A stretch of 64,000 bases of DNA from Pseudoalteromonas sp. S16_S37 (GTDB lineage: Bacteria > Pseudomonadota > Gammaproteobacteria > Enterobacterales > Alteromonadaceae). The translations under genes were made by a program, and so were the position numbers. The DNA is taken from positions 1 to 64,000 of the forward strand of contig NZ_JAAUWV010000022.1 of NCBI RefSeq assembly GCF_014694405.1, written 5' to 3'. Of the stretch, positions 16,074 to 25,765 are shown piece by piece (position 1 is the stretch's first letter; each line of letters starts with the position of its first letter). The notes beneath the pieces were generated by a model, which had not been told where the DNA came from, ran no database searches, and saw nothing but the letters and a program-made list of their open reading frames with translations.

Positions 16074-17054
16074 ATGAGTGATAAGCCATGTTGTCAGTAT
16101 AAATCACCCGATGGCCACCACTGCCAAGAAATTGATATGGGCTCTGGGCTATGTTTTTGGCACGATGCAAAATTCGACAAAAGTGGTTTAGAGTTAACAC
16201 ATAAACTGGAACGCTACGCCAAGCGAGGTGGGTTGCTGCAAGGTCTAGAGCTTAAACGTGCTAACCTAGAGGGGCTGAATCTCGTTAAATTTGGTGATCA
16301 TAATGGCTATGATCTTTCCTATAGCAATTTTTATCGAGCCAACCTAAAAGGCGCGCATTTATTCAATAATACCTTTCGTGAAGCCTCTTTAATGAAAGCA
16401 GATTTAAGAGAAGCTAACTTACACTGCTGTCACTTAGAAAAGGCAAATTTACTCGGTATTAAGTTAGATAATACCCGAATTGATAATTTATACCTTGGCG
16501 ATAAGCTTTTGCAAGAACAACAAGGGTTTGTTGCGCTTAAAGAAAAGCGTATAGATGACGCTAACGATTTATTTTTACAATCTGAAGAAATATACCGCTC
16601 ACTGCGCAAAGGCGCTGAGCAACAAGGTCTATTTGAAATGGCGGGCAAGTATACCTATCAAGAACTGCGTATGCGCCATCAACAGTACCCAAAAAACTCT
16701 CAGCGCAGGCTAGTTTCCAGTTTTATTAACTTACTATGCGGATACGGTGAAAAGCCCGAAAATGTTATTCGCTTTAGCTTAACCATGATTATCGTGTGTG
16801 CCATTTTGTACTTTTTATTTGGCGTTACTTACGAGGAACAAATTTTACAACTCAATACCGCAAATTCTTTGAACGAGAATGTCAGTGCACTACTTAACAG
16901 TTTTTATTTCAGCGTAGTCACATTTACCACATTGGGGTATGGTGATATAACCCCGATTGGCGTATCTCGATTTATCGCTGCTATTGAAGCGTTTACTGGC
17001 AGCTTCTCATTAGCGTTGTTCGTTGTTGTGTTTGTAAAACGTATGACTCGATAG
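16074..17054 (+). CDS. Pentapeptide-repeat potassium channel
   Basis: 326 residues in three parts. Residues 5-32 hold a Cys/His cluster (CCQYKSPDGHHCQE...CFWHD) that could bind a metal. Residues ~60-135 are pentapeptide repeats of the A(N/D)Lxx type (RANLEGLNL, RANLKGAHL, KADLREANL), which form a right-handed beta helix. The C-terminus has two membrane helices around a pore loop with the K+ selectivity filter TTLGYGD, an Ion_trans_2 domain. The soluble part is probably cytoplasmic and may gate the pore. No operon partner; it converges on an HD hydrolase gene through a shared hairpin. Confidence 0.82.
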   Translation: MSDKPCCQYKSPDGHHCQEIDMGSGLCFWHDAKFDKSGLELTHKLERYAKRGGLLQGLELKRANLEGLNLVKFGDHNGYDLSYSNFYRANLKGAHLFNNTFREASLMKADLREANLHCCHLEKANLLGIKLDNTRIDNLYLGDKLLQEQQGFVALKEKRIDDANDLFLQSEEIYRSLRKGAEQQGLFEMAGKYTYQELRMRHQQYPKNSQRRLVSSFINLLCGYGEKPENVIRFSLTMIIVCAILYFLFGVTYEEQILQLNTANSLNENVSALLNSFYFSVVTFTTLGYGDITPIGVSRFIAAIEAFTGSFSLALFVVVFVKRMTR

Positions 17055-17064
17055 TCATACGTTT
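17037..17064. terminator. Bidirectional terminator, 12-bp perfect stem
   Basis: AAACGTATGACT (17037-17048) pairs exactly with 17053-17064, loop CGAT. It contains the stop of the channel gene and overlaps the last codon of the HD hydrolase gene. Confidence 0.75.
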
Positions 17065-17695
17065 AAGATGTTATTTCCTGCTTAAGCTGCTCTAAAAAGG
17101 TATGCATAAAATCTGTTCGTTTGCGCGCTTCCTCTTTGGCTGCGTCGGTATGCATTTGCTCGGCAATATGTAATAACTTGATAAAAAAGTGGTCAAGCGT
17201 ATAGCGCATATCATCCGCCTCGCGGTTTTCGCAAAAAGGGTCGTCAGGGTGATATAAGTGCCTTGCGATTGCACCTCCTACTTTCATACAGCGGCTCACA
17301 CCAATTGCACCAAGTGCATCCATTCTATCTGCGTCTTGCACAATTTTCGCTTCTAACGTCTGTGGCATTACATTGGCGCTAAAGCTATGGGCAACTATTG
17401 CATGATGAATAGCATCAAACTTAGACTCGTCATAGCCGATAGACTGTAAAAAAGTAACGGCTTTGTCTGCCGCCATTTTTGACGCGCGCGCTCTGTCAGG
17501 ATGGTTCTTTGCAACAGCCACACAATCGTGTAACCATGCAGCAGGTATTACAACCGCCAAATCTGCCTGTTCTTTTTCTGCTAGCTCTTTTGCTGTTTTC
17601 ACTACTCGTTCAATATGGGTTAGGTCATGTGCGGTATCAGCAAATACGCTGTTGACCATAAAATTCTTACATGCCTGTTCAATATGTTGCATCAC
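17063..17695 (-). CDS. HD-domain phosphohydrolase (YedJ-like)
   Basis: 210 residues. HD-superfamily metal ligands are visible: H in AHDLTHIERV, HD in AWLHDCVAV, and D in VQDADRMDALGAIG, in the normal order. Overall length and the KVGGAIARHLYHPDDPF segment resemble E. coli YedJ and related HD hydrolases. Such enzymes cleave phosphate esters, often nucleotides; the substrate is not known. Cytosolic and monocistronic. Confidence 0.85.
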   Translation of the reverse strand: MMQHIEQACKNFMVNSVFADTAHDLTHIERVVKTAKELAEKEQADLAVVIPAAWLHDCVAVAKNHPDRARASKMAADKAVTFLQSIGYDESKFDAIHHAIVAHSFSANVMPQTLEAKIVQDADRMDALGAIGVSRCMKVGGAIARHLYHPDDPFCENREADDMRYTLDHFFIKLLHIAEQMHTDAAKEEARKRTDFMHTFLEQLKQEITS

Positions 17696-17875
17696 TTTCT
17701 CTTATCATCACTGCAAACTCGGTAGTAGAGCGCATTATTTTAGGTTGCTATCAAAAGATTACTTAATGTAAGTAGTTACTATCAAGCTTCTTTACCATAT
17801 TATTCGTTGGTTTCGATTGTATGTTGGCATGGCCTTCACTAAAATGGCAAGCATTCAATTTTGTAAGGAATTTTT

Positions 17876-19066
17876 ATGTCTTGTGCCCTGTATTTACAGC
17901 CCGGTCGAGAAAAGTCTCTAAAACGTAAGCACCCGTGGATTTTCTCTAAAGCAATAAAAAAAATAAAGGGCAAACCTGCCTTAGGCGATACAGTCACTGT
18001 ATATAGTCACGATGGTGAATATTTAGCAACTGCCGCATATAGCCCTGACTCACAAATTCGCGCTAGAGTTTGGAGCTTCGATAAAGAAGAGCAAATCGAT
18101 GCTCAGTTTTTTGTTAAACGTTTACGCAGAGCACTCGATGCCCGTCAGCAAGTCATTGAAGAAGGCGGATTAACTGGCTATCGTCTAAGTGCTGCAGAGT
18201 CTGATGGCTTACCTGGTATCACCATTGATAAGTTTGATAATTATCTGGTGTGTCAGTTACTCAGCGCAGGTGCTGAACGTCACAAAGGCGACCTACTAAT
18301 GGCCCTTCGTGAGCTTTTCCCCAATTGCCATATTTACGAGCGTTCTGATGTTGATGTGCGTAAAAAAGAAGGACTTGAAAAAACCACCGGTGCATTATGG
18401 GGCGACGCACCGAGCGGACCAGTTGTTATTGAAGAAAATGGTTTAAAACTCGAAGTAGATATCATCAACGGTCATAAAACGGGTTTTTACCTAGATCAAA
18501 GAGATAGTCGTGCAGCCCTTGAGCGTTTTGTAAAAGGCAAAGAAGTTTTAAACTGCTTTTGCTACACCGGCACATTTGGGCTGTATGCGCTGCGTGGTGG
18601 CTGTGAAAAAGTCATTAACGTAGATGTTTCTCAACCCGCATTGGATACGGCAAAGCGCAACGTTGAACACAACAACCTTGACCTATCAAAAGTCGAATTT
18701 GTTAAACAAGACGTGTTTAAGCTGCTGCGCCAGTATCGTGATGAAGGCAAGTTGTTCGACACAATTGTCATGGACCCACCTAAATTTGCAGAAAGCAAAG
18801 CTCAGCTCAATGGTGCTTGCCGTGGTTACAAAGACATCAATATGATAGCCATGCAAATTTTAAAACCCGGTGGCACTTTACTTACCTTCTCTTGTTCTGG
18901 ATTGATGGAACAAAACTTATTCCAAAAAGTGGTTGCCGATGCAGCGCTTGATGCAGGTAAAGATTTATTGATTATGGAGCGCTTAAATCAAGCTGCTGAC
19001 CACCCTATTTCTGGTAACTATCCAGAAGGTTTTTACTTAAAAGGGCTTATTTGTAAGGTTTACTAA
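17876..19066 (+). CDS. rlmI: 23S rRNA (cytosine-1962-C5) methyltransferase RlmI
   Basis: 396 residues, the normal length. It has an N-terminal PUA domain ([20 protein letters not shown]), the linker [17 protein letters not shown] characteristic of the RlmI/RlmK group, and a Rossmann methyltransferase core: [16 protein letters not shown] (SAM site), NVDVSQPAL, and the catalytic [13 protein letters not shown]-terminal TFSCSG carries the second expected cysteine. It methylates C1962 of 23S rRNA using S-adenosylmethionine. AAGGA upstream supports the ATG at 17876. Confidence 0.93.
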   Translation: MSCALYLQPGREKSLKRKHPWIFSKAIKKIKGKPALGDTVTVYSHDGEYLATAAYSPDSQIRARVWSFDKEEQIDAQFFVKRLRRALDARQQVIEEGGLTGYRLSAAESDGLPGITIDKFDNYLVCQLLSAGAERHKGDLLMALRELFPNCHIYERSDVDVRKKEGLEKTTGALWGDAPSGPVVIEENGLKLEVDIINGHKTGFYLDQRDSRAALERFVKGKEVLNCFCYTGTFGLYALRGGCEKVINVDVSQPALDTAKRNVEHNNLDLSKVEFVKQDVFKLLRQYRDEGKLFDTIVMDPPKFAESKAQLNGACRGYKDINMIAMQILKPGGTLLTFSCSGLMEQNLFQKVVADAALDAGKDLLIMERLNQAADHPISGNYPEGFYLKGLICKVY

Positions 19067-19079
19067 GCAATTGAGCATT

Positions 19080-19110
19080 ACTAGGTACGTATTTGTACCT
19101 AGTAGCCTTT
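19080..19110 (+). terminator. Rho-independent terminator of rlmI
   Basis: ACTAGGTAC (19080-19088) pairs with 19095-19103, followed by AGCCTTTTC. It is 13 bp after the stop. Confidence 0.65.
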
Positions 19111-19284
19111 TCACTTTGATTCGTCTTCTTTTACGTGCATATGTGTTGCGCAATCCTCACATTCTGTAACAACTTCTCCTTTGATATGACTTGTTGCTTT
19201 TCCCTATCTCAGTTAGCTTTACACTTTAAAAACAAAAGTTTAAATATCCTAATACAACTAAAGTACAATTATCAAGGAAGCAAT

Positions 19285-20397
19285 ATGACCCTCATTCGCT
19301 CAGCACTTATTACACTGTGCTTTATCTCACCTTTTGTATCTGCGGATAATGATTTTTTCGATAACGAAATAAAAACCTATATGAAGGCCAATAACGTACC
19401 TGCTTTATCAGTAGGAGTTATTGAAAATGGCAAGGTCACGTTTAAACACGGCTATGGTGTTTACAATCGAAATAGTGACCAAGCTATTAAAGACGACAGC
19501 TTGTTCCAAATAGGTTCTCAAACCAAAGTGCTCACCAGCATAATTACCTTGGCTTTGATTGATGAGGGTCGATTATCACACACTAGCAATATTGCTGAGC
19601 TACTCCCTGAACATTTTCAAGCAATAGACAAAAACGTACTAAAAAACATAACAATAGATACATTGCTAAGCCACCGCTCCGGCTTACCAAACTACCCTAG
19701 CAATGTAACACGGGTTGATGGCGATGCAATGAAAGGCGGATATAGCGAAGCTCAACTATTTACAGCCCTAAAAACTGTAGAGCTTGCTCATCAACCCAAT
19801 AGCAAATTTGCTTACTCAAACTTTAACTATGCATTATTAGGCTACATTGCGAGCAAAGTGTCAGGAAAAACCTACGCGCAACTTGTAAAACACTATATTA
19901 ATGATGGCTTTGCTGTTAATGATGTATATGTGCAATTGTCACCTCAGCTACAAAAGCGCCTTGTAACACCCTATCGCAAAGATCAAAGAGATATTGCAAC
20001 AAGTGCATGGAATATGGGACTGCTAACACCACATGGTGGTGCATATGCCTCTATCGACGGCATGCTCGAATTAATGAAAAAGCAGCTTATCGCTTATAAC
20101 AATCATTCAGAAGATAAGCCGACTAGCCCCTTATTCTCAAGTCAAGCGGACTATGCAACTGGCTTGTACGATGGGCTAAACTACGGCTATGGCATGTTTT
20201 CAGCAACACCTGAACTAGGTTTATACCCACAAACCGTTTATTGGCATGGCGGAGACTTAGACGGGTTTGGCAGCGAATATGTGTTTGCTCCACAATCGAA
20301 CAGCGGAGTGGTTTTACTTACCTCAAGTGGTGGCAAAGAGTTTGTGATGCTTGGTAGGAAGCTCATGCGCCACCTGCTGGCAAAAGGGAGTGAGTGA
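19285..20397 (+). CDS. Secreted serine hydrolase of the class C beta-lactamase/EstB fold
   Basis: 370 residues from ATG 19285, which has AAGGAAG 4 nt upstream and starts a clear signal peptide (SALITLCFISPFVSA). An upstream in-frame start at 19135 is rejected. Active-site motifs are SxxK in GSQTK, YSN in the Y-x-N position (AYSNFNYA), and HGG in place of KTG (YWHGGDLDG). These define the serine beta-lactamase-like hydrolase family, which includes esterases and D-amino peptidases; the HGG triad is more common in non-lactamase members. Periplasmic. Confidence 0.85.
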   Translation: MTLIRSALITLCFISPFVSADNDFFDNEIKTYMKANNVPALSVGVIENGKVTFKHGYGVYNRNSDQAIKDDSLFQIGSQTKVLTSIITLALIDEGRLSHTSNIAELLPEHFQAIDKNVLKNITIDTLLSHRSGLPNYPSNVTRVDGDAMKGGYSEAQLFTALKTVELAHQPNSKFAYSNFNYALLGYIASKVSGKTYAQLVKHYINDGFAVNDVYVQLSPQLQKRLVTPYRKDQRDIATSAWNMGLLTPHGGAYASIDGMLELMKKQLIAYNNHSEDKPTSPLFSSQADYATGLYDGLNYGYGMFSATPELGLYPQTVYWHGGDLDGFGSEYVFAPQSNSGVVLLTSSGGKEFVMLGRKLMRHLLAKGSE

Positions 20398-20462
20398 AAT
20401 AAAAACCAATAATATTGTAAAAAATCAGAGTAAACCTGATTATCTGTACTTTTCACATAATT

Positions 20463-20496
20463 CTTCGCATAGCGCTCAACACAGGGCTATGCGAAG
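20463..20496. terminator. Bidirectional terminator
   Basis: CTTCGCATAGC (20463-20473) pairs exactly with 20486-20496. It sits between the convergent serine hydrolase and PilZ genes. Confidence 0.65.
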
Positions 20497-20507
20497 ATTT
20501 AAAGCGT

Positions 20508-20798
20508 TTAATTAAACTGTTTTATTTCAAGCCCAAGCATGTACTGCCCATCTTGTTCTTGTGAGCAGCGCACCACGTTCGCATGCGCATTTAACGGCGG
20601 TATAGCTGCACTGGTAGAGTTAATATGTACTTCTATCAGTGTATTTGCTTCAACGGGTTCTGTTACTTCAATCGACAGGCCTGTTGCACTCAAATCATGA
20701 CATTTACCTTCAAATGTTATACCCGATTCTAGTATCGTCAATCTGGCTGTGGTATTGACCATCATACGCATAAACCGTCGTTTGTCTTCGTGCAACAT
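20508..20798 (-). CDS. PilZ-domain protein
   Basis: 96 residues, a single PilZ domain. The c-di-GMP-binding signature is present as RRFMR near the N-terminus (R-x3-R type) and DLSATGLSIEV (D/N-x-S-x-x-G). Single-domain PilZ proteins relay c-di-GMP to motility or surface machinery. The start is 9 bp beyond the stop of the response-regulator gene, so the two form an operon and may form one signalling pathway. Confidence 0.85.
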   Translation of the reverse strand: MLHEDKRRFMRMMVNTTARLTILESGITFEGKCHDLSATGLSIEVTEPVEANTLIEVHINSTSAAIPPLNAHANVVRCSQEQDGQYMLGLEIKQFN

Positions 20799-20807
20799 AC
20801 TTCCCCC

Positions 20808-21191
20808 TTAAACCATTGATTTTAATTGTTCTAATAAGGACTGTATGGTGAATGGTTTTATCACGTAGGCATCGCAACCCGCTTCATAACCCGCTTGTTG
20901 CTCTTGCGCTGACTCTAACCCTGACACCATTACAACAGGAATATCTTTGGTTTCCGGTGTATTTTTTAACATACGACAAGTGTCGTACCCATCAAGGCCC
21001 GGCATACATACGTCTAGTAAAATGGCGTCGGGTTTATGTGCTATCGCATTGGATAAACAGCTTTTTCCCGAGTCGGCATAACTAAGCGTAAAAGCATCAG
21101 ACAAGGCCATACTGAGCATTTCATAGTTAAAATATTCATCATCTACCACCAATACATGTGGTGTGTTATTCCTTTGTTCTTGAGTGGACAT
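20808..21191 (-). CDS. Single-domain response regulator
   Basis: About 127 residues from ATG 21191; GGAAGTG upstream supports it over a TTG at 21221. CheY-like receiver: VLVVDDE acidic pair, phospho-acceptor D60 in ILLDVCMPGLDGYD, and K112 in YVIKPF. No output domain. It precedes the PilZ gene on the same strand, which suggests joint control of a surface or motility process. The partner kinase is not in the window. Confidence 0.88.
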   Translation of the reverse strand: MSTQEQRNNTPHVLVVDDEYFNYEMLSMALSDAFTLSYADSGKSCLSNAIAHKPDAILLDVCMPGLDGYDTCRMLKNTPETKDIPVVMVSGLESAQEQQAGYEAGCDAYVIKPFTIQSLLEQLKSMV

Positions 21192-21280
21192 AGTTGATGT
21201 CACTTCCTTTTCAAAATCCAAAAATAGTTCCTATTAATAAGGTAATTGGCTTGAGGTAAATTGCAAGTTAATAAAAGCAA

Positions 21281-24200
21281 TTATTCACACTCTTTCAAGG
21301 CATTCATTACCCGTTTAGCCGATATTGGATAAGGCGTCCCTAGTGTTTGCGCAAATAATGAGACGCGCAGCTCTTGCTGCATCCAAAAAATATCCGCTAC
21401 ATTATCAGGTAAAGGGTGTCCTTTTGGAATACGGGCAACCACTTTTTGATAAGCATCTGCTACTTTTTCAAGCTCTAACACACATAACCTATCTCTATTT
21501 GGGTCTACAGGGAGCTTTTCCAAGCGCTTTTCTATCGCTTTCATATAACGCAGCAAGTCAGGCAACTTTGCAGCTCCATGAGCGCTCACAAAGCCCTTGA
21601 AAATAAGCGACTCAAGTTGAGATTTAATATCTCCATGAGCGGTTATCATGGTCAAGTCGACCCTTCCCTTCATGCGTTTGTTAATGGCGTGCGCAATGCT
21701 CAGCACTTGCTCAACGCCAGTAGCAATACTGACAACCGTGTCACCTAAGTCACCACGAATGCGCTCTTTTGCTTGCTCAAATGCTTGCTCGTCACGAATG
21801 TCGTTATTGGCGGCGAGCAATAAATCAACGCCAGCGGCAATACAGTCATCGATTAAATCTTGCACTTTACCAAACGGGTTAAAATACAAGCCTAACTTGG
21901 CTTTATTCGGTAAATGTTGCTGTAGGTATTTTATCGGCGACGGCACATTTAAAAGAACCAAACGACGCAACCCCTTTTGATGGGCAGCCAATGCCTTAAC
22001 TGGATTATCAAATAACTCTATCGCAGCTGAAGACTTTTTATCAACCAATGCAGGAAACGCTTTGATTTCGTAGTTCCCTTGTTTTTTGGTGTACTCAGTT
22101 GGTAGTTGCCCAAATTCCCATTGCGTTAAATCAGTACGCTCAATGCCTTTTTCAGCAACTTGAGAAAGGGTATCAGACACCCTCCCTTGCAGCTTGTCTT
22201 TAAGCGTTTGTAAATCAAAGCCATGAGCAATGACCTGATTGTCATCGCCAATGACTTGAAACTGAATTTTTAGATATGGCTCAAGGGCACTTAAATCCCA
22301 GTCTTCCACTTCCACCTTCACGCCAGTCATGCGCAATAGACAATTGGCTAAGACTTCAAGTAAAGAACCTTGCATAGGTTCAATCGACGCCAATACCGCA
22401 TCGGCATAGTTCGGTGCTGGCACAAAATTACGGCGCAAATTTTTAGGCAAGCTTTTGATTAAGCCACAAATCAATTCATGACGAAATGCCGGTACATGCC
22501 AATCAAAGCCTTGCTGATCAACCTGATTTAATAGCGCTAAAGGAATGTTCACCAACACACCATCAACGGCTTGTCCTGGCTCAAAATGATATTCCAGCGG
22601 CAACATTAAATTCCCTTGCTGCCAGACATCAGGGTAATCAAACTCGGTAATTTGTTGGGCATCATGTTGCATTAAAAGCTCTTTGCTCATATGCAAAAAG
22701 CGCTTGTCGGATTGTTTTTGCTTTTTCCACCAATGATTGAAGCCTGCACGCGTACAAACATCTTGTGGAATGCGCTGATCATAAAATTCAAACAAGGTTT
22801 GTTCATCAACCAGAATATCGCGACGACGGGCTTTTTGTTCAAGCACGTGAATGTCGTCTATCAGCGATTGATTATGTTGTAAAAACCCTTCATTTTGCCC
22901 AAGTTGCTGAGCAATCAACGCCTCTTTAATAAATAACTCGCGGCAAAGTTTCGGCTCTATTTGGCTATAAACGGTGCGTTTACGCGCCACAATAATCAAG
23001 CCAAACAAGGTTTGTTGTTCAAAGGCGATGATACAACCGGGCTTTTTCTCCCAGTGTGGCTCACTAAAACTGCGCTTAACCACATGTTGTGCTAAAGGCG
23101 CTATCCAATTCACATCAATTTTGGCGTTGATACGTGCATAGAGTTTACTGGTTTCAACCAGCTCTGCAGACATCAACCATTTCGGACTTTTTTTGAATAA
23201 GCTTGAACCCGGGAAAATATGGAACTGGCTATTGCGCGCACCTTTATAATATTGTTTTTCATCTTTAACACCAATGTGACTTAACATGCCACTTAATAGC
23301 GCCTGATGAATATTATCTAAATCCGCTTGGTTGTCACTCAACTGCATATTCATTTCCTCGCAGATGGTGCCCAACTGATAAACAATATCTTGCCATTCAC
23401 GAATACGCATATACGCCAAAAAGTCCTTTTGACATAGCTTTCTAAATTGCGCGCGTGTCAGCTCTTGCTGCTGTTGTTCGATGTAATACCAAAGGTTCAA
23501 GAATGTCACAAAATCTGAATCTGGATGTTCAAATCTGGCGTGTTTTTCATCTGCTGCGCCACGTTTTTCTTGCGGTCGCTCTCTGGGATCTTGGATTGAC
23601 AGGGCTGCCACTATCACTATCACTTCTCGAAGCGCACCGAGTTTATCAGCGGTAAAGACCATTTTTGCCAAACGAGGGTCGATAGGTAAGCGACTTAACG
23701 TGCGACCTGATTGTGTTAGTTTGGTACTCTGGCGGCGTTTACTTGGATGCACGGCCTCAAGCTCTTCCAGCAGCGCAATACCATCATTGATATTACGACT
23801 GTCAGGCGCTTGCACAAATGGAAACTCAGTAATATCACCTAGTCCAAGACCTAACATTTGCAAAATAACCGACGCTAAGTTGGTTCTGAGGATTTCTGGG
23901 TCTGTAAACTCTGGGCGAGATAAAAAATCATCTTCCGAGTACAAGCGAATACAAATACCGGCTTCAACACGCCCACAACGTCCTTTACGCTGGTTGGCGC
24001 TGGCTTGAGATACTGGCTCAATAGGTAAACGCTGCACTTTTGTACGATAGCTATAACGGCTGATCCTGGCTGTACCTGGGTCAATCACATAACGAATGCC
24101 TGGTACCGTTAAGGATGTTTCAGCCACATTGGTTGATAACACAATGCGTCGTTGGCTATGTGGAGCAAAAATGCGGTTCTGCTCGGCGTTAGATAAGCGC

Positions 24201-25165
24201 GCATACAGAGGCAGTACTTCAACGCCCTTAAGGTTACGCTTTTCTAGTGCCTCTGCTGTATCACGAATTTCTCGCTCGCCGTTCATAAAAATCAGAATGT
24301 CGCCTGGGCCCTCAGCACACAACTCATCCACCGCATCAAAAATGCCCTGCAGTTGATCGCTTTCTGCCTCACTATCATTGCTGGCAGAGTCTAAAATTGG
24401 TCTGTATCTGACTTCTACAGGGTAAGTACGACCTGACACTTCGATGATTGGCGCGTTATTAAAGTGTTTTGAAAAGCGCTCAGGATCAATGGTAGCCGAG
24501 GTAATGATCACTTTAAGATCAGGGCGTTTTGGTAAGAGGTTTTTCAGGTAGCCAAGAATAAAGTCAATATTCAGACTGCGCTCATGGGCCTCATCAATAA
24601 TGATGGTGTCGTACTGATTTAGATACCTATCTTGCTGAATTTCAGCAAGTAAAATACCGTCAGTCATCAACTTTACATAGGTATTGTCAGATACTTGGTC
24701 ACTAAAACGGATTTTAAAGCCTACCTGCTGGCCAAGCTCACAATTAAGCTCTTCTGCAATACGGTTTGCGACACTGCGAGCGGCAAGTCTTCTTGGTTGA
24801 GTATGGCCGATATAACCTTCTACACCGCGACCCAACTCTAAACAAATTTTAGGTAACTGAGTGGTTTTACCTGAGCCTGTTTCCCCCGCCACAATAACGA
24901 CTTGGTGGTTTGCGATAGCCTTTTTTATTTCATCTTTTTTTTGGCTAACGGGTAATTGCTCAGGGTATGAAGCTTTAGGTAAGTGTTCGCTACGTTGTGC
25001 TTTAAGTGCTTGGCTTGTTTCTATTGCCGCTTTGATTGAGGCAACCACCTTGCCTTGTTTGTTTGCATCAGCAATTTTACTAGCGCCATGCAACCGCTTT
25101 TTAAGAATAAACTGGTCTTTTTTCAAACAAGCATTTAGCTCAGCAAACAGTGGTCCTACACTCAC
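21281..25165 (-). CDS. hrpA: DEAH-box ATP-dependent RNA helicase HrpA
   Basis: 1294 residues from a GTG start, matching the ~1300-residue HrpA family. DExH helicase motifs are in order: GETGSGKTTQ (Walker A), DEAH, SAT, then NVAETSLTVPG and QRKGRCGR of the second RecA lobe. The helicase-associated and OB-fold domains and the long HrpA-specific C-terminal DUF3418 region follow. HrpA acts on ribosomes and mRNA, for example in fimbrial mRNA processing and rescue of stalled ribosomes. Monocistronic, intact. Confidence 0.95.
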   Translation of the reverse strand: MSVGPLFAELNACLKKDQFILKKRLHGASKIADANKQGKVVASIKAAIETSQALKAQRSEHLPKASYPEQLPVSQKKDEIKKAIANHQVVIVAGETGSGKTTQLPKICLELGRGVEGYIGHTQPRRLAARSVANRIAEELNCELGQQVGFKIRFSDQVSDNTYVKLMTDGILLAEIQQDRYLNQYDTIIIDEAHERSLNIDFILGYLKNLLPKRPDLKVIITSATIDPERFSKHFNNAPIIEVSGRTYPVEVRYRPILDSASNDSEAESDQLQGIFDAVDELCAEGPGDILIFMNGEREIRDTAEALEKRNLKGVEVLPLYARLSNAEQNRIFAPHSQRRIVLSTNVAETSLTVPGIRYVIDPGTARISRYSYRTKVQRLPIEPVSQASANQRKGRCGRVEAGICIRLYSEDDFLSRPEFTDPEILRTNLASVILQMLGLGLGDITEFPFVQAPDSRNINDGIALLEELEAVHPSKRRQSTKLTQSGRTLSRLPIDPRLAKMVFTADKLGALREVIVIVAALSIQDPRERPQEKRGAADEKHARFEHPDSDFVTFLNLWYYIEQQQQELTRAQFRKLCQKDFLAYMRIREWQDIVYQLGTICEEMNMQLSDNQADLDNIHQALLSGMLSHIGVKDEKQYYKGARNSQFHIFPGSSLFKKSPKWLMSAELVETSKLYARINAKIDVNWIAPLAQHVVKRSFSEPHWEKKPGCIIAFEQQTLFGLIIVARKRTVYSQIEPKLCRELFIKEALIAQQLGQNEGFLQHNQSLIDDIHVLEQKARRRDILVDEQTLFEFYDQRIPQDVCTRAGFNHWWKKQKQSDKRFLHMSKELLMQHDAQQITEFDYPDVWQQGNLMLPLEYHFEPGQAVDGVLVNIPLALLNQVDQQGFDWHVPAFRHELICGLIKSLPKNLRRNFVPAPNYADAVLASIEPMQGSLLEVLANCLLRMTGVKVEVEDWDLSALEPYLKIQFQVIGDDNQVIAHGFDLQTLKDKLQGRVSDTLSQVAEKGIERTDLTQWEFGQLPTEYTKKQGNYEIKAFPALVDKKSSAAIELFDNPVKALAAHQKGLRRLVLLNVPSPIKYLQQHLPNKAKLGLYFNPFGKVQDLIDDCIAAGVDLLLAANNDIRDEQAFEQAKERIRGDLGDTVVSIATGVEQVLSIAHAINKRMKGRVDLTMITAHGDIKSQLESLIFKGFVSAHGAAKLPDLLRYMKAIEKRLEKLPVDPNRDRLCVLELEKVADAYQKVVARIPKGHPLPDNVADIFWMQQELRVSLFAQTLGTPYPISAKRVMNALKECE

Positions 25166-25267
25166 TACACATTACCTATCTAACGTAAAATTTAAGAGCG
25201 CGTAGTGTATCAAAAACCGTTCACTGAGCCTATGCTCTAACGCAGAATATCTCTGCGCATTTTTGCA

Positions 25268-25696
25268 CTAAACATACCTATGGCCAGATGTATAAGCGTC
25301 ATGCAAATGTTTATCAATGGCCAAAAGTACATTAGCGCGACTGATCACCCCCATTAAACGGCCATCATCATCCACAACAGGATACACCTTAGGCTTATCA
25401 ATCGTCATTTTATCTGCTATTTGCACGATACTGTCGTTTGGACTAACACAAACTGGGTTGGCACTCATAACGTCACCAACCACACTATGTGATTCATTTT
25501 GGTAAGTAGCTTCTAACATTTTTCTTAAACAGTCTTGCTCAGATAAAAAACCTACGACGCGCTTATTGCTATCAATAACAGGTCCACCAGATTGTGCGCT
25601 TTGTAATAGTTTTTCTACCGCAGACTCGATACGCATTTCAACAGTGAAGGTAACAGGGCGATGATTTAAGTAATCAGCGACTTTAATTGATTGCAT
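25268..25696 (-). CDS. Two-CBS-domain protein
   Basis: About 142 residues from ATG 25696, which has GGAG 9 nt upstream; the upstream ATG at 25711 lies next to a terminator and is less likely. Two CBS motifs (residues ~10-65 and ~80-135), including GGPVIDSNKRVVGFLSEQD and YPVVDDDGRLMGVISRANVL, form a Bateman module that binds adenosine nucleotides. No other domain, so probably a regulator acting on a partner protein. Partner unknown. Confidence 0.82.
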   Translation of the reverse strand: MQSIKVADYLNHRPVTFTVEMRIESAVEKLLQSAQSGGPVIDSNKRVVGFLSEQDCLRKMLEATYQNESHSVVGDVMSANPVCVSPNDSIVQIADKMTIDKPKVYPVVDDDGRLMGVISRANVLLAIDKHLHDAYTSGHRYV

Positions 25697-25711
25697 AATT
25701 ATTTGCTCCAT

Positions 25712-25744
25712 AAAAAAACGCCAGCAATTTAACTATAGCTGGCG
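25712..25744 (-). terminator. Rho-independent terminator of the isoaspartyl peptidase gene
   Basis: On the minus strand CGCCAGC (25744-25738) pairs with GCTGGCG (25725-25719) and is followed by seven T. It lies 22 bp after the peptidase stop. Confidence 0.85.
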
Positions 25745-25765
25745 TGTATGGAATTGCCTGTTTTT

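Noticed and set aside
19135-19284. 50-residue N-terminal extension of the serine hydrolase
   Set aside because: The extension would bury the signal peptide, and AAGGAAG marks the ATG at 19285.
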